In this document: one piece after another, positions 52,193-60,465 of the stretch
Numbering within the stretch: position 1 is the stretch's first letter
Layout of the letters: each line of letters begins with the position of its first letter
Assembly (NCBI GenBank): GCA_947500545.1
Contig: CANMSO010000012.1
Location: 62,001-126,000, forward strand
Length of the DNA stretch: 64,000 nucleotides
DNA from: an uncultured Aquimarina sp.
GTDB lineage: Bacteria > Bacteroidota > Bacteroidia > Flavobacteriales > Flavobacteriaceae
Reading direction: 5' to 3'
Translations under genes and position numbers: made by a program
Notes under the pieces: model-generated
What the model was told of the DNA's origin: nothing
What the model saw: the letters and a program-made list of their open reading frames with translations, nothing else
Databases searched by the model: none

Positions 52193-52217
52193 CAATTGTA
52201 ATTTCAAGATATATTCT

Positions 52218-52252
52218 AAGCCATGTTTTTATTAGTATAACATGGCTTTTTT
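52218..52252 (+). terminator. Terminator of the serine hydrolase gene
   Basis: Stem AAGCCATGTT / AACATGGCTT with an 11-base loop, then a T run. Confidence 0.88.
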
Positions 52253-52342
52253 AAGTTCACTATCTGTTACAGTTTTCATAAATACTATGTTCCGAATATG
52301 GGTTTTAGTAATTTTAACATTCGTAACACAAACTTTTTAACA

Positions 52343-53182
52343 ATGAAATATTTTTGGATTTTACTACTTATCATTATAGTAACAGGTTGTAATCAGGATC
52401 AAAAGAAAAAAATTACTGATACTGAAACCAAAATGATGCCCGTAGAACCTGACGGAGGTATCGGTGACGGAGCTCTTTCTATAATTGACAACTATGTTCA
52501 AAGCATAGAGAAAGCCCACAAAAAAGAGGAGTTTTTAAAGCACAAAGCAATAAGTTTTAATGTAAATATTTTCTTTGGTGGGGAACAACATCTCGAAGGT
52601 AAAATTACAATGTTGACCAACTCATCTAAAATAAGAATAGACAAAAAAGATGAGAGCAAACTAATATACAATGGCGAAAAAGTCTTTTTATGCCCAGAAG
52701 GTGCTAGTGACAAAGGTGCACGTTTTGATATGTTTACCTGGACATATTTCTTTGGCATGCCCTACAAATTGAGCGATCCTGGTGTCAAATTAGAATTAGG
52801 TAATAACATGCCGCTGGATGGTGTTGATCACCAAACAACTACCCTTACTTTTGAACAAGGAATAGGTGATGCTCCAGACGACTGGTATGTATTGTATACA
52901 GATCCTGTAAATAATTCATTGAAAGCAGCTGCCTATATTGTTACTTTCGGAAGTGGTGGTGATACTTCTAAGGCAGAAGCAGATCCACATGCAATTCATT
53001 ACAAAAATTTCAAACTCATTGATGGGATTCCTTTTGCCACCAAATGGGAGTTTTATGGATGGACCCAAGAAAAAGGAATGGCAAATAAATTAGGGGAAGC
53101 CACTATTACCGATATCACTTTCTTAAACGAAGAAAGTTCTATATTTGAAACTCCCGATAATGCAAAAGAGATAACACTTTAA
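52343..53182 (+). CDS. DUF6503-type lipoprotein
   Basis: A 279-residue lipoprotein (MKYFWILLLIIIVTGC; the longer frame 15 codons upstream lacks a sensible signal). The body has GEQHLEGKITMLTNSSKIRI, IYNGEKVFLCPEG and RFDMFTWTYFFGMPYKLSDP, which I recall as typical of the Bacteroidota DUF6503 outer-membrane lipoproteins; the fold is probably a LolA-like open barrel. The function is unknown. Single gene, convergent with the astacin gene. Confidence 0.75.
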   Translation: MKYFWILLLIIIVTGCNQDQKKKITDTETKMMPVEPDGGIGDGALSIIDNYVQSIEKAHKKEEFLKHKAISFNVNIFFGGEQHLEGKITMLTNSSKIRIDKKDESKLIYNGEKVFLCPEGASDKGARFDMFTWTYFFGMPYKLSDPGVKLELGNNMPLDGVDHQTTTLTFEQGIGDAPDDWYVLYTDPVNNSLKAAAYIVTFGSGGDTSKAEADPHAIHYKNFKLIDGIPFATKWEFYGWTQEKGMANKLGEATITDITFLNEESSIFETPDNAKEITL

Positions 53183-53192
53183 TGTATAATAA

Positions 53193-53224
53193 AAAATCCC
53201 TCCAACTAATTTTGGAGGGATTTT
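53193..53224. terminator. Bidirectional terminator between DUF6503 and astacin genes
   Basis: Stem AAAATCCCTCCAA / TTGGAGGGATTTT with a six-base loop; convergent genes end on both sides. Confidence 0.9.
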
Positions 53225-53260
53225 ACTTTCAAATAATCTTAAGATTTCTACTTAAGAAAA

Positions 53261-54322
53261 TTAGTCTTTAGAAACATCATTAAGATCGGCTATTGATTGT
53301 CCGGAGTCCCTGGATGATCCACAAGGCCCTACAAACTCCCATCCACTAGATAGCTTTCTCCATAAATTTCCTTGGTAAGTAACAAGATCACCTGCCTGAT
53401 AAAATTGTGAACTTGACCATGGAGCAACACCATCGCAGATGTCTCCACCTCCACCACCGGTACCAGGATACATAAGAGCTATTCCTGCAATATCCCCAGA
53501 TGAAAGTCCGTTACGTTGTGCATTATAAGTAGAACCATTATTTCTAACTATAGTTGGCTGTCCATTGGCAGAAAATGCAAAAGATCCATACAACATGATT
53601 GAATTGAAATCTAAAGCACTTGTATACTCATCTCCGTCAATTCCTTGCTGTACATAGGTCTGAAAGTTAAATGATCTACCCGATTGTATGTTTTGAAAAT
53701 TGATAGTAATGTATTGATCTCTATCCTTTCTACTTTGTTCATGCCACAGTCCTACTGCATGACCAATTTCATGAATAGTATTACCCGTAGAACAACCATT
53801 CGCAAGATTGATATTCTGTCTTCCACCGGTACGTCCCACAGAAGAAGAACATCCGCTACCTGACCTAAAATAAATATAAGCAGACTGATTAGTTCTTCTT
53901 ATAAATGTAAGATCTGTATTTGCCTCCCAATGCGCAATTGCATCGGTAACTCTTCTTTGATTAGGCAAGCTACTCTGTATATCATAATACACAGTATTAT
54001 TTGGCCAACGTCTTGTAGTACGACCTGTACTTTTGTTGCTTTCTGATGCCAAATCTTCTTTGGTAAAGATCATATCACCATCCAAAATATATTTTCCATC
54101 AATCTCTTCTACTTCAACAGATTGACCATACAATTGAACGGTAACAAGTTTTCCTGTTGTACTTGGAAAAGCTTGTTCCTGTACAAAACTTTGCTCCAAC
54201 AATACTTGATTGTCTAATTGTTCCTGGGTAGCGTCTAATTGTTCATCCTCGCAAGAAATGAACATCGCACACATGGCAAACGCCAACGTGCTAATCGCAC
54301 CTTTTTTAAAAGTGTTTTTCAT
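53261..54322 (-). CDS. Astacin-family (M12A) metalloprotease lipoprotein with chitin-binding-like tail
   Basis: A 353-residue lipoprotein (MKNTFKKGAISTLAFAMCAM then FISC, C24). After a pro-region to about residue 100, the astacin domain has the full zinc motif HEIGHAVGLWHE (H184, H188, H194) and a Met-turn SIMLYGSF. The C-terminal 50 residues (VAPWSSSQFYQAGDLVTYQG then NLWRKLSSGWEFVG) match a carbohydrate-binding module of the CBM5/12 chitin-binding type. It resembles flavastacin. A role in degrading protein-chitin material is inferred. I use the ATG at the signal peptide; the frame extends 14 codons upstream. Confidence 0.91.
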   Translation of the reverse strand: MKNTFKKGAISTLAFAMCAMFISCEDEQLDATQEQLDNQVLLEQSFVQEQAFPSTTGKLVTVQLYGQSVEVEEIDGKYILDGDMIFTKEDLASESNKSTGRTTRRWPNNTVYYDIQSSLPNQRRVTDAIAHWEANTDLTFIRRTNQSAYIYFRSGSGCSSSVGRTGGRQNINLANGCSTGNTIHEIGHAVGLWHEQSRKDRDQYITINFQNIQSGRSFNFQTYVQQGIDGDEYTSALDFNSIMLYGSFAFSANGQPTIVRNNGSTYNAQRNGLSSGDIAGIALMYPGTGGGGGDICDGVAPWSSSQFYQAGDLVTYQGNLWRKLSSGWEFVGPCGSSRDSGQSIADLNDVSKD

Positions 54323-54587
54323 AATTAATATATTTAAGTTGAACTGATCAAACTGTAAAACCAAATAGCTTATTGTGCTAAATTTGATGTATTTTTACTT
54401 TTTCAGGACAAATACTAAAGTTTTCTCAGTCAGATCCCCCATTTTTACTTGAATACTTCGAAATATTATTTATTTGTTAAATATTCTCTATTTTTTGTTT
54501 CAAAAAACATCAGGACCAATTTTGTTTAGCATCCCCTCTTTTTTTTGTATCTTTAAGAGGCACAAATATTTTTTTAAATTAATTCTC

Positions 54588-55049
54588 ATGACTCCTCTTT
54601 TTAAAAAACTACAACTTCCTCCTTCGTTAGATGAAGTTTTAATACTGAATGAACCTGAAGGGTTTTGCAAAGAACTGGATTGTCTTAAAGATGTAATAGT
54701 CAAAGAATCTTTGATACAAGTGTCAGAAGTTGATTTTGCTATCATTTTTGTGACAGAAAAAAAACAAATAGAAAACCGTATTGAAACAGTATATCCAAAA
54801 CTTGTTGGAGATGGAATACTTTGGTTTGCTTATCCAAAGAAGAGTTCCAAAAAATACAAATCTGAAATCACTAGAGATCATGGTTGGGGAGTTCTAGGTG
54901 ATTATAATCTAGAGCCAGTAAGGCAAGTATCTATCGATGAAGATTGGACAGCATTACGTTTCAGAAAAGTTAGTTTTATAAGAGAAATGACGCGAAGTAA
55001 AGATTTTGCAATTAGTAATGCTGGCAAACAAAAAACCACAGGAGTTTAA
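54588..55049 (+). CDS. DUF3052-like protein
   Basis: A 153-residue cytoplasmic protein. VYPKLVGDGILWFAYPKKSS and RDHGWGVLGDYNLEPVRQVS with ALRFRKV resemble the DUF3052 family. Function unknown. I start at MTPLFKKL since the longer frame to 54474 would begin in AT-rich leader DNA. It overlaps the DoxX-like gene by one base and is first of a three-gene operon with DoxX-like and AlkB-like genes. Confidence 0.75.
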   Translation: MTPLFKKLQLPPSLDEVLILNEPEGFCKELDCLKDVIVKESLIQVSEVDFAIIFVTEKKQIENRIETVYPKLVGDGILWFAYPKKSSKKYKSEITRDHGWGVLGDYNLEPVRQVSIDEDWTALRFRKVSFIREMTRSKDFAISNAGKQKTTGV

Positions 55050-55396
55050 TGAACTGGCATTTATATATTCTTTCCTTTATATTTATTCTTGCTGGGGTTT
55101 TACATTTAATTCGCCCTAAAGCATTTATGCGAATAATGCCTCTGTATATACCTTACCACAAATTAATAGTTTATATAAGTGGTATTGCAGAAATAGTAGT
55201 AGGTTTTGGAGTGCTATTTACACATACTAAAACACTTTCACTTTGGGCAATGGTAGTGATGCTCGTTTTATTTTTTCCGGTACATATTCATATGCTCATG
55301 AACAAAAAGGCAAGTCTTAATTTCCCAAAATCAATTCTTGTTTTTAGGCTATTAATGCAATTTGGTATAATTTATTGGGCATATCAATACATTTAG
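55049..55396 (+). CDS. DoxX-like membrane protein
   Basis: A 115-residue protein with four hydrophobic helices: LYILSFIFILAGVLHLIRPK opens it, followed by ISGIAEIVVGFGVLF and LWAMVVMLVLFFPVHIHMLM, the pattern of DoxX/DoxD-like proteins. The role is unknown. It is translationally coupled to the upstream DUF3052-like gene and followed closely by the AlkB-like gene. Confidence 0.82.
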   Translation: MNWHLYILSFIFILAGVLHLIRPKAFMRIMPLYIPYHKLIVYISGIAEIVVGFGVLFTHTKTLSLWAMVVMLVLFFPVHIHMLMNKKASLNFPKSILVFRLLMQFGIIYWAYQYI

Positions 55397-55405
55397 CAGC
55401 TATTG

Positions 55406-56017
55406 ATGAATACGGATTTGTTTAATATAGATACTAACCCAATTCGATTAGATATGCCAGATGCTGATGTATTATATTATCCGCATTTTTTTAATCAGCA
55501 AAAATCAAACGAATTCTTTGAAATATTTATACAGACAGTGATATGGAAACAAGATGATATTAAAGTTTTCGGAAAAACTTACCCTCAACCGCGTCTTACT
55601 GCATTATATGCAAGCAATAATAAAACATATAGCTATTCTAATGTTACGATGTTTCCTAATTTATTTACTAAAGAATTACTGCATATTAAGAAAAAAATAG
55701 AAACCATAGTTCCTATCGATTTTACAACTTGTTTACTTAATATGTATAGAGATGGTCAAGATAGTAACGGTTGGCATGCAGATAATGAAAAAGAACTTGG
55801 TCCTGACCCTGTTATTGCTTCTGTTACTTTTGGAGAAGAAAGGTGGTTTCATTTTAAACACAGAACAATTAAAAACCTGAAAAAAAAGATTTTATTAAAG
55901 CATGGTAGCCTATTGCTCATGCAAGGGAAAACACAAGAATGTTGGCTACATCAGGTTCCTAAGACAAAAAGAATAATTAAACCCCGAATCAATCTTACTT
56001 TTAGGGTAATTAAATAA
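55406..56017 (+). CDS. AlkB-like 2-oxoglutarate/Fe(II) dioxygenase
   Basis: A 203-residue dioxygenase of the ALKBH2/3 type: substrate-lid segment PQPRLTALYA, iron ligands HxD in NGWHADNEKELGPDPVIASV and the distal His in CWLHQVPKTK, and the 2-oxoglutarate-binding Arg in PRINLTFRVI. It reverses alkyl lesions such as 1-methyladenine and 3-methylcytosine in DNA or RNA. The frame can open one codon earlier at TTG; I use the ATG. Third gene of the operon with DUF3052-like and DoxX-like genes. Confidence 0.92.
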   Translation: MNTDLFNIDTNPIRLDMPDADVLYYPHFFNQQKSNEFFEIFIQTVIWKQDDIKVFGKTYPQPRLTALYASNNKTYSYSNVTMFPNLFTKELLHIKKKIETIVPIDFTTCLLNMYRDGQDSNGWHADNEKELGPDPVIASVTFGEERWFHFKHRTIKNLKKKILLKHGSLLLMQGKTQECWLHQVPKTKRIIKPRINLTFRVIK

Positions 56018-56109
56018 AACACCCCTGCAGAAACCCAACAGGTAATTAATTATCAAACAAAAAAATAACTTATACAAGTCCCTTATTAGGTAGAAAAAAT
56101 ATTTATCTA

Positions 56110-56523
56110 CTATATAATTTGATATGAGTTTCTGGTAAATTCCCGAGAATTCCAATCATAATTATCATTCTTAAATAATACCATTGAAATTATACAAAAA
56201 GACAAATGTATAAGCGCACAGTAATTATGACCGGCATCAAATAAAAACACCGTAAAAAAGCCAAACAAAACCATTGAGGCAATCAATGTTTTTTTCTTAA
56301 ACATCCCTAATGCAAGAAAAAAACCTATTACAAATTCTTCAAATGGAACTAACGGTGCTAGTGACTCTAATAAGATTAGATCAAATATTGAAACAGTATT
56401 AAAATATCCATCTAATCTATCTAAGAAACCAGAATATCTAATGACGTTGTATGTACCATTTAAAACCAGCAACATACCAAATGATATTCGAATAATATTG
56501 TATAAATAAACTTTAAATTTCAT
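56110..56523 (-). CDS. DoxX-family membrane protein
   Basis: A 137-residue protein with four membrane helices: YNIIRISFGMLLVLNGTYNV, LVPFEEFVIGFFLALGMFKK, LIASMVLFGFFTVFLFDAGH and ALIHLSFCIISMVLF, consistent with the DoxX superfamily. Function unknown; relatives are linked to terminal oxidases or redox stress. Single gene, opposite in direction to the other DoxX-like gene 700 bases away, with little direct similarity to it. Confidence 0.72.
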   Translation of the reverse strand: MKFKVYLYNIIRISFGMLLVLNGTYNVIRYSGFLDRLDGYFNTVSIFDLILLESLAPLVPFEEFVIGFFLALGMFKKKTLIASMVLFGFFTVFLFDAGHNYCALIHLSFCIISMVLFKNDNYDWNSREFTRNSYQII

Positions 56524-56733
56524 GTGAAGAATTTAAACTAAGGTTTTCCGCAAATTTAATTCTAACCAAATTATTATTCTTGTATAATCCTTGTAATTAC
56601 TTGTACAAAAAGCCACGTAACTAATTAATTATCAACAACATCAAACGTTGTAGTTTAAATTTACTAGTAAAAAAAATTGTTAATTTATTGATTTTATTTT
56701 CGTAACTTTAGTAAATATGTTAAAGAATTGTTT

Positions 56734-57594
56734 ATGAATCGCTACACCTTACACGAAACCTTTTTAGTACATCAATATTCTATAGACGAATGGGAAGCGG
56801 AACCTCATAATCATAATTACTTCGAGATTATTTTTATTGAAAAAGGAAATGGTCATCATACGATTAATGGTATTCGATTTCCGTATACTGAAAATGATAT
56901 CTTTTTATTAGCTCCAGAGGATACCCATCATTTTGAAATTGAAAATCACACGAAGTTTACATACTTTAAGTTTACTGAGCTTTTATTTTCTAGCAAGGTG
57001 AACCTACCCGATAGGAAATATTGGTTACAACGTATCGAACAGTTACTACATCGCCCTAATATAATACCTGGTGATGTGATTTCTCATGAAGAAGACAGAA
57101 CGATTGTCTGGGATATTCATAATGTGGTTCTTGAAGAATTTAAAAATGAAAAAATCTATTACCAAGAAATTATCTCAAATGCCATTAGTACAATACTAAG
57201 TATTATTGTACGCAATATCTCTGAAAAATATAATTCAAATCAAAAGGAAGTAATGATCAATCACACAAAAATTGATCAAATCCTGAGTCATATCAGACAA
57301 AACGTTTATGATAATGATCTCACTAAGATAAATTTCTTAGCGAATAAATTTAACATGTCTCAAAGCTCTATTAGCACATATTTTAAAAGAAAAACCGGAG
57401 AATCTATACATCAGTATGTTACCAAATATAAAATGAAGTTGGTAGAGTATCGATTACAACATACTGAATTTACTATTGCAGAAATTGCTTATCAATTAGG
57501 ATATACAGATGAAAGTCACTTAACAAAAACTTTTAAAAAACACTTCTCTATGTCTCCCAAACAATATCGAAAAGAATTAGAATTAAGTAACTAA
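56734..57594 (+). CDS. AraC-family transcriptional regulator
   Basis: A 286-residue regulator with an N-terminal cupin-like sensing domain (PHNHNYFEIIFIEKGNGHHT, LLAPEDTHHFEIENHTKF) and a C-terminal double helix-turn-helix (LANKFNMSQSSISTYFKRKT and IAEIAYQLGYTDESHLTKTF then FSMSPKQYRK). I start at the ATG two codons after a possible TTG. The cupin type usually senses a sugar or other small ligand. A 12-bp palindrome TTTACTAGTAAA at 56660-56671 lies in its promoter region. The target genes are not evident. Confidence 0.92.
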   Translation: MNRYTLHETFLVHQYSIDEWEAEPHNHNYFEIIFIEKGNGHHTINGIRFPYTENDIFLLAPEDTHHFEIENHTKFTYFKFTELLFSSKVNLPDRKYWLQRIEQLLHRPNIIPGDVISHEEDRTIVWDIHNVVLEEFKNEKIYYQEIISNAISTILSIIVRNISEKYNSNQKEVMINHTKIDQILSHIRQNVYDNDLTKINFLANKFNMSQSSISTYFKRKTGESIHQYVTKYKMKLVEYRLQHTEFTIAEIAYQLGYTDESHLTKTFKKHFSMSPKQYRKELELSN

Positions 57595-57597
57595 TTC

Positions 57598-58380
57598 TTA
57601 TCCGAAAATATCGTTTAATACTTTTGCCAAACGTATTCCGCCTTTTTGTAATTGAGAGCGTGCCATTGGGAAATAATTGTACATGTATTTGTACCCTAAT
57701 TTTTCACCTACATTGGCAGAAGCATACACTTTTTTTGCTAATCCTTGAGATTCATGTACCCAATCCAAAACATTACCGTTATTGATTGTCTCTATTTGAT
57801 TCTTAGATAATAAAGCTGAATTTATTGATAGTTCTGTATAACTCATCCCGTAATAATCTATCATATCGCTATCCCAAACTCTGTGTAAATTAGATCCATC
57901 ATTAAACCATTGTACTTGGATATCATTACCTCCTTTATCTTCTCCTCTACCCACATGAAGTGGTTGGTGAAGATCTCCCATGAAATGTACAAGCATTTTA
58001 AGATGAAACTCTTTTTCATCATCTGAAGACTTTTCGTCCTTAAGGATTTCAATACACTTATTAATCCCTTGCACTAAATCTCCAAACTCACTAGGCGTTT
58101 CTTCTCCATACTTCTTATCAAAGGAGAAATTAACATAATGCCATGGACTATATCCTCTATACTTTTTATCGCTTTTGATATCATCTGCATACGTAGATAC
58201 TAATGCAAGACTTTCTCCATTAAGAATTTTAGTAATACCTCTTTTTGCCTTTTTTGTAAGATATTTTTCGGCAATTTGACCCGTTGCTCTATGGCCTGTT
58301 TTTCCCCAGTCATAATTAGCAGAAAAAACAGTAGAAGAAATTAATACTATGAAAAGTACTATGGTATTACGTAGATTCAT
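57598..58380 (-). CDS. S1/P1-type secreted nuclease
   Basis: A 260-residue enzyme: signal peptide (ending VFSA), then NYDWGKTGHRATGQIAEKYL, in which the Trp near the mature N-terminus and His bind zinc, YADDIKSD, SPWHYVNFSF, HFMGDLHQPLHVGRGEDKGG and LHRVWDSDMIDY, which together supply the three-zinc site of the S1/P1 family. It cleaves single-stranded nucleic acids and removes 3' phosphates, probably in the periplasm or outside the cell for nutrient scavenging. It ends four bases from the convergent AraC gene. Confidence 0.93.
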   Translation of the reverse strand: MNLRNTIVLFIVLISSTVFSANYDWGKTGHRATGQIAEKYLTKKAKRGITKILNGESLALVSTYADDIKSDKKYRGYSPWHYVNFSFDKKYGEETPSEFGDLVQGINKCIEILKDEKSSDDEKEFHLKMLVHFMGDLHQPLHVGRGEDKGGNDIQVQWFNDGSNLHRVWDSDMIDYYGMSYTELSINSALLSKNQIETINNGNVLDWVHESQGLAKKVYASANVGEKLGYKYMYNYFPMARSQLQKGGIRLAKVLNDIFG

Positions 58381-58693
58381 TATCTTATATTTTGAAGCAA
58401 AGATAAAAAAGGGTATGTTAGTGATTCGTTAAAAATTATAAGAAATATATTATTTTATAAACAGGTTTTTTGGCATCAAAGAATTTGGCAATATCAAAAA
58501 CAAAACATAAAGTGACTATTAGAGGCCGTATAGAAATTTTCCCAAATCAAAATATGGTATACCTTTTGTCGTTTTATTTGTCTGTATGCATTGTTTTTAT
58601 TTGAACATATAGAATCTATCATTAATTTTTATCAGTATTAACTTAATTCTTATACCAAATATTAAGTTTAAGGCATTTATAAATTTACCTACT
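58381..58693. other. Intergenic region between divergent genes
   Basis: A 313-base AT-rich gap holding the promoters of the nuclease and hydrolase genes. I see no convincing operator, small gene or RNA in it. Confidence 0.5.
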
Positions 58694-59620
58694 ATGAAGT
58701 TTAGAATCTCATTATTTATTATTGCTTTTACATCTATTTGCTGGGCTCAGGAAAAGGAATTTAACTCTGCGATTGTAAAAATCAATAAATATATTGAGGG
58801 CTCATTAGTAACACCATATTCTGACCAAGACGTACCATTAGTAATTTTCATAATGGATTCTGGAGCAATCAATAGAGATGGTAACGACAGAATGTCAAGA
58901 AATGATACCTTCAAAAGTTTATCATATGAGTTGGCCAAAGTAGGAATAGCTACGTATAGATATGATAAGAGACTTTTTAAAATGGATGGGCTGGGAATTC
59001 GACAACACGAAATTTCTTTTGATAATTTCATTGAAGACGCAAAGTCTGTAGTAACCTATTTCAAACAAAATAAAAATTACTCCAAAATTATTGTTTTAGG
59101 TCACGGGCAAGGTTCTCTTGTGGGTATGATAGCAGCCAAAGAAAATGCAGATGGTTTTATTTCTATCGCTGGAAATTCACAGCCTATTGATGAAGTTATA
59201 ATTGAACAAATAGCAAAACAAGCTCCTGGTTTAGATAAAAGTGCCACAATTGCCTTTAAACAATTAAAAGAAAATGGTAGAGCCACAGGATATGATCCCG
59301 CTCTAGAATCAATATTTGGATACGAACTTCAGTCTTTTATGAGATCATGGATAAAGTATGACCCCTCTGATGAAATTTCTCAATTAGAAATACCCATCCT
59401 AATAATTCATGGAGACAAGGATATTCAAGTTGAATTATCACAAGCCGAAAAACTTAAGGAATCAGCTCCAAAGGCAGAATATTTCGTTATAGAAAACATG
59501 AATCACATCCTAAAAGAAATAAAGGGAGGTAGATTAGAAAATCATAAATCATACAATGAAGTCTGGCGAAAAATAATGCCTGAAGTTATTAACAGTATCG
59601 CTAACTTTGTAAATCAATAA
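58694..59620 (+). CDS. Exported alpha/beta hydrolase
   Basis: A 308-residue serine hydrolase-fold protein with a signal peptide (MKFRISLFIIAFTSICWAQ). The nucleophile region is KIIVLGHGQGSLVGMIAAKE; the elbow reads GHGQG, with Gln where Ser is expected, so catalysis is doubtful or uses another arrangement. A later IPILIIHGDKDIQVELSQAE and the His in ENMNHILKE match the acid-His region. Relatives are exported esterases. It precedes the HAD phosphatase gene by 36 bases and may be co-transcribed. Confidence 0.84.
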   Translation: MKFRISLFIIAFTSICWAQEKEFNSAIVKINKYIEGSLVTPYSDQDVPLVIFIMDSGAINRDGNDRMSRNDTFKSLSYELAKVGIATYRYDKRLFKMDGLGIRQHEISFDNFIEDAKSVVTYFKQNKNYSKIIVLGHGQGSLVGMIAAKENADGFISIAGNSQPIDEVIIEQIAKQAPGLDKSATIAFKQLKENGRATGYDPALESIFGYELQSFMRSWIKYDPSDEISQLEIPILIIHGDKDIQVELSQAEKLKESAPKAEYFVIENMNHILKEIKGGRLENHKSYNEVWRKIMPEVINSIANFVNQ

Positions 59621-59656
59621 TTCATTTATTAATTTAATATAATCCTATAACGCATA

Positions 59657-60463
59657 ATGCAACATCGCATTGTTTTCTCAGATATTGACGGCACATTATT
59701 AAATCCTGAAAGAGAACTTTCAGAGTTTACTATTTCAGAGATTAAAAGAATAAAAGACACTATTCCCGTAGTATTAATATCTTCAAGAATGCCCAGTGCA
59801 ATGACACATTTGCAAGAAGAGTTGCAAATTACAAATCAACCCTTAATATGTTATAATGGTGGATTAATATTACTAGATCAAAAACCGATTCACTCTACAT
59901 TTATATCTACAGAAATTATTCAAATGCTTAGTGATTTTAATAAAGACCAAAAGGTTCATGTTAGTTTGTATCATAATGATGATTGGTTCGTACCAGAAAT
60001 GGATTTCTGGGCTAACCGAGAGGCTCAAAATACCAAAGTCACCCCTACTATAAAAACAATTGAAAGTGTAATCCAGGATTGGGGAACTGAAAATAAAGGG
60101 GCGCATAAAATAATGTGCATGGGCGAGGAAAACTACATTGACAATGTATTCAAATTTTTGGAAGGAAATTTTGGAGATAAATTACACTTATATCGTTCTA
60201 AATCTACTTATATTGAAATTGCTCATAAAAGTATTTCAAAACTAACGGCCATTGAAATTTTGTTAAATACTCATTTCAAAATTCCAATTTCCGATGTAGT
60301 AGCATTTGGTGATAATTATAATGATATCGAAATGCTAAAAGCCGTAGGAACTGGAGTAGCCGTGGGCAATGCAAAACCAGAGACCATAAAAGTTTCTAAT
60401 TCGATTACATTACCAGGAAAAGAAGACGGAGTTGCTATTTATATTAAAAACAATATCAAATAA
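59657..60463 (+). CDS. Cof-type HAD phosphatase (HAD-IIB)
   Basis: A 268-residue HAD hydrolase: motif I SDIDGTLLNPE, motif II VVLISSRMP, Lys in ISKLTAIEILL, and motif IV VAFGDNYNDIEMLKAVGTGV then AVGNAKPETIK. The large cap inserted between motifs II and III places it in subclass IIB (Cof). Substrates are usually sugar phosphates or flavin/pyridoxal phosphates. The M61 peptidase gene starts two bases after its stop, so these two form an operon. Confidence 0.92.
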   Translation: MQHRIVFSDIDGTLLNPERELSEFTISEIKRIKDTIPVVLISSRMPSAMTHLQEELQITNQPLICYNGGLILLDQKPIHSTFISTEIIQMLSDFNKDQKVHVSLYHNDDWFVPEMDFWANREAQNTKVTPTIKTIESVIQDWGTENKGAHKIMCMGEENYIDNVFKFLEGNFGDKLHLYRSKSTYIEIAHKSISKLTAIEILLNTHFKIPISDVVAFGDNYNDIEMLKAVGTGVAVGNAKPETIKVSNSITLPGKEDGVAIYIKNNIK

Positions 60464-60465
60464 CT

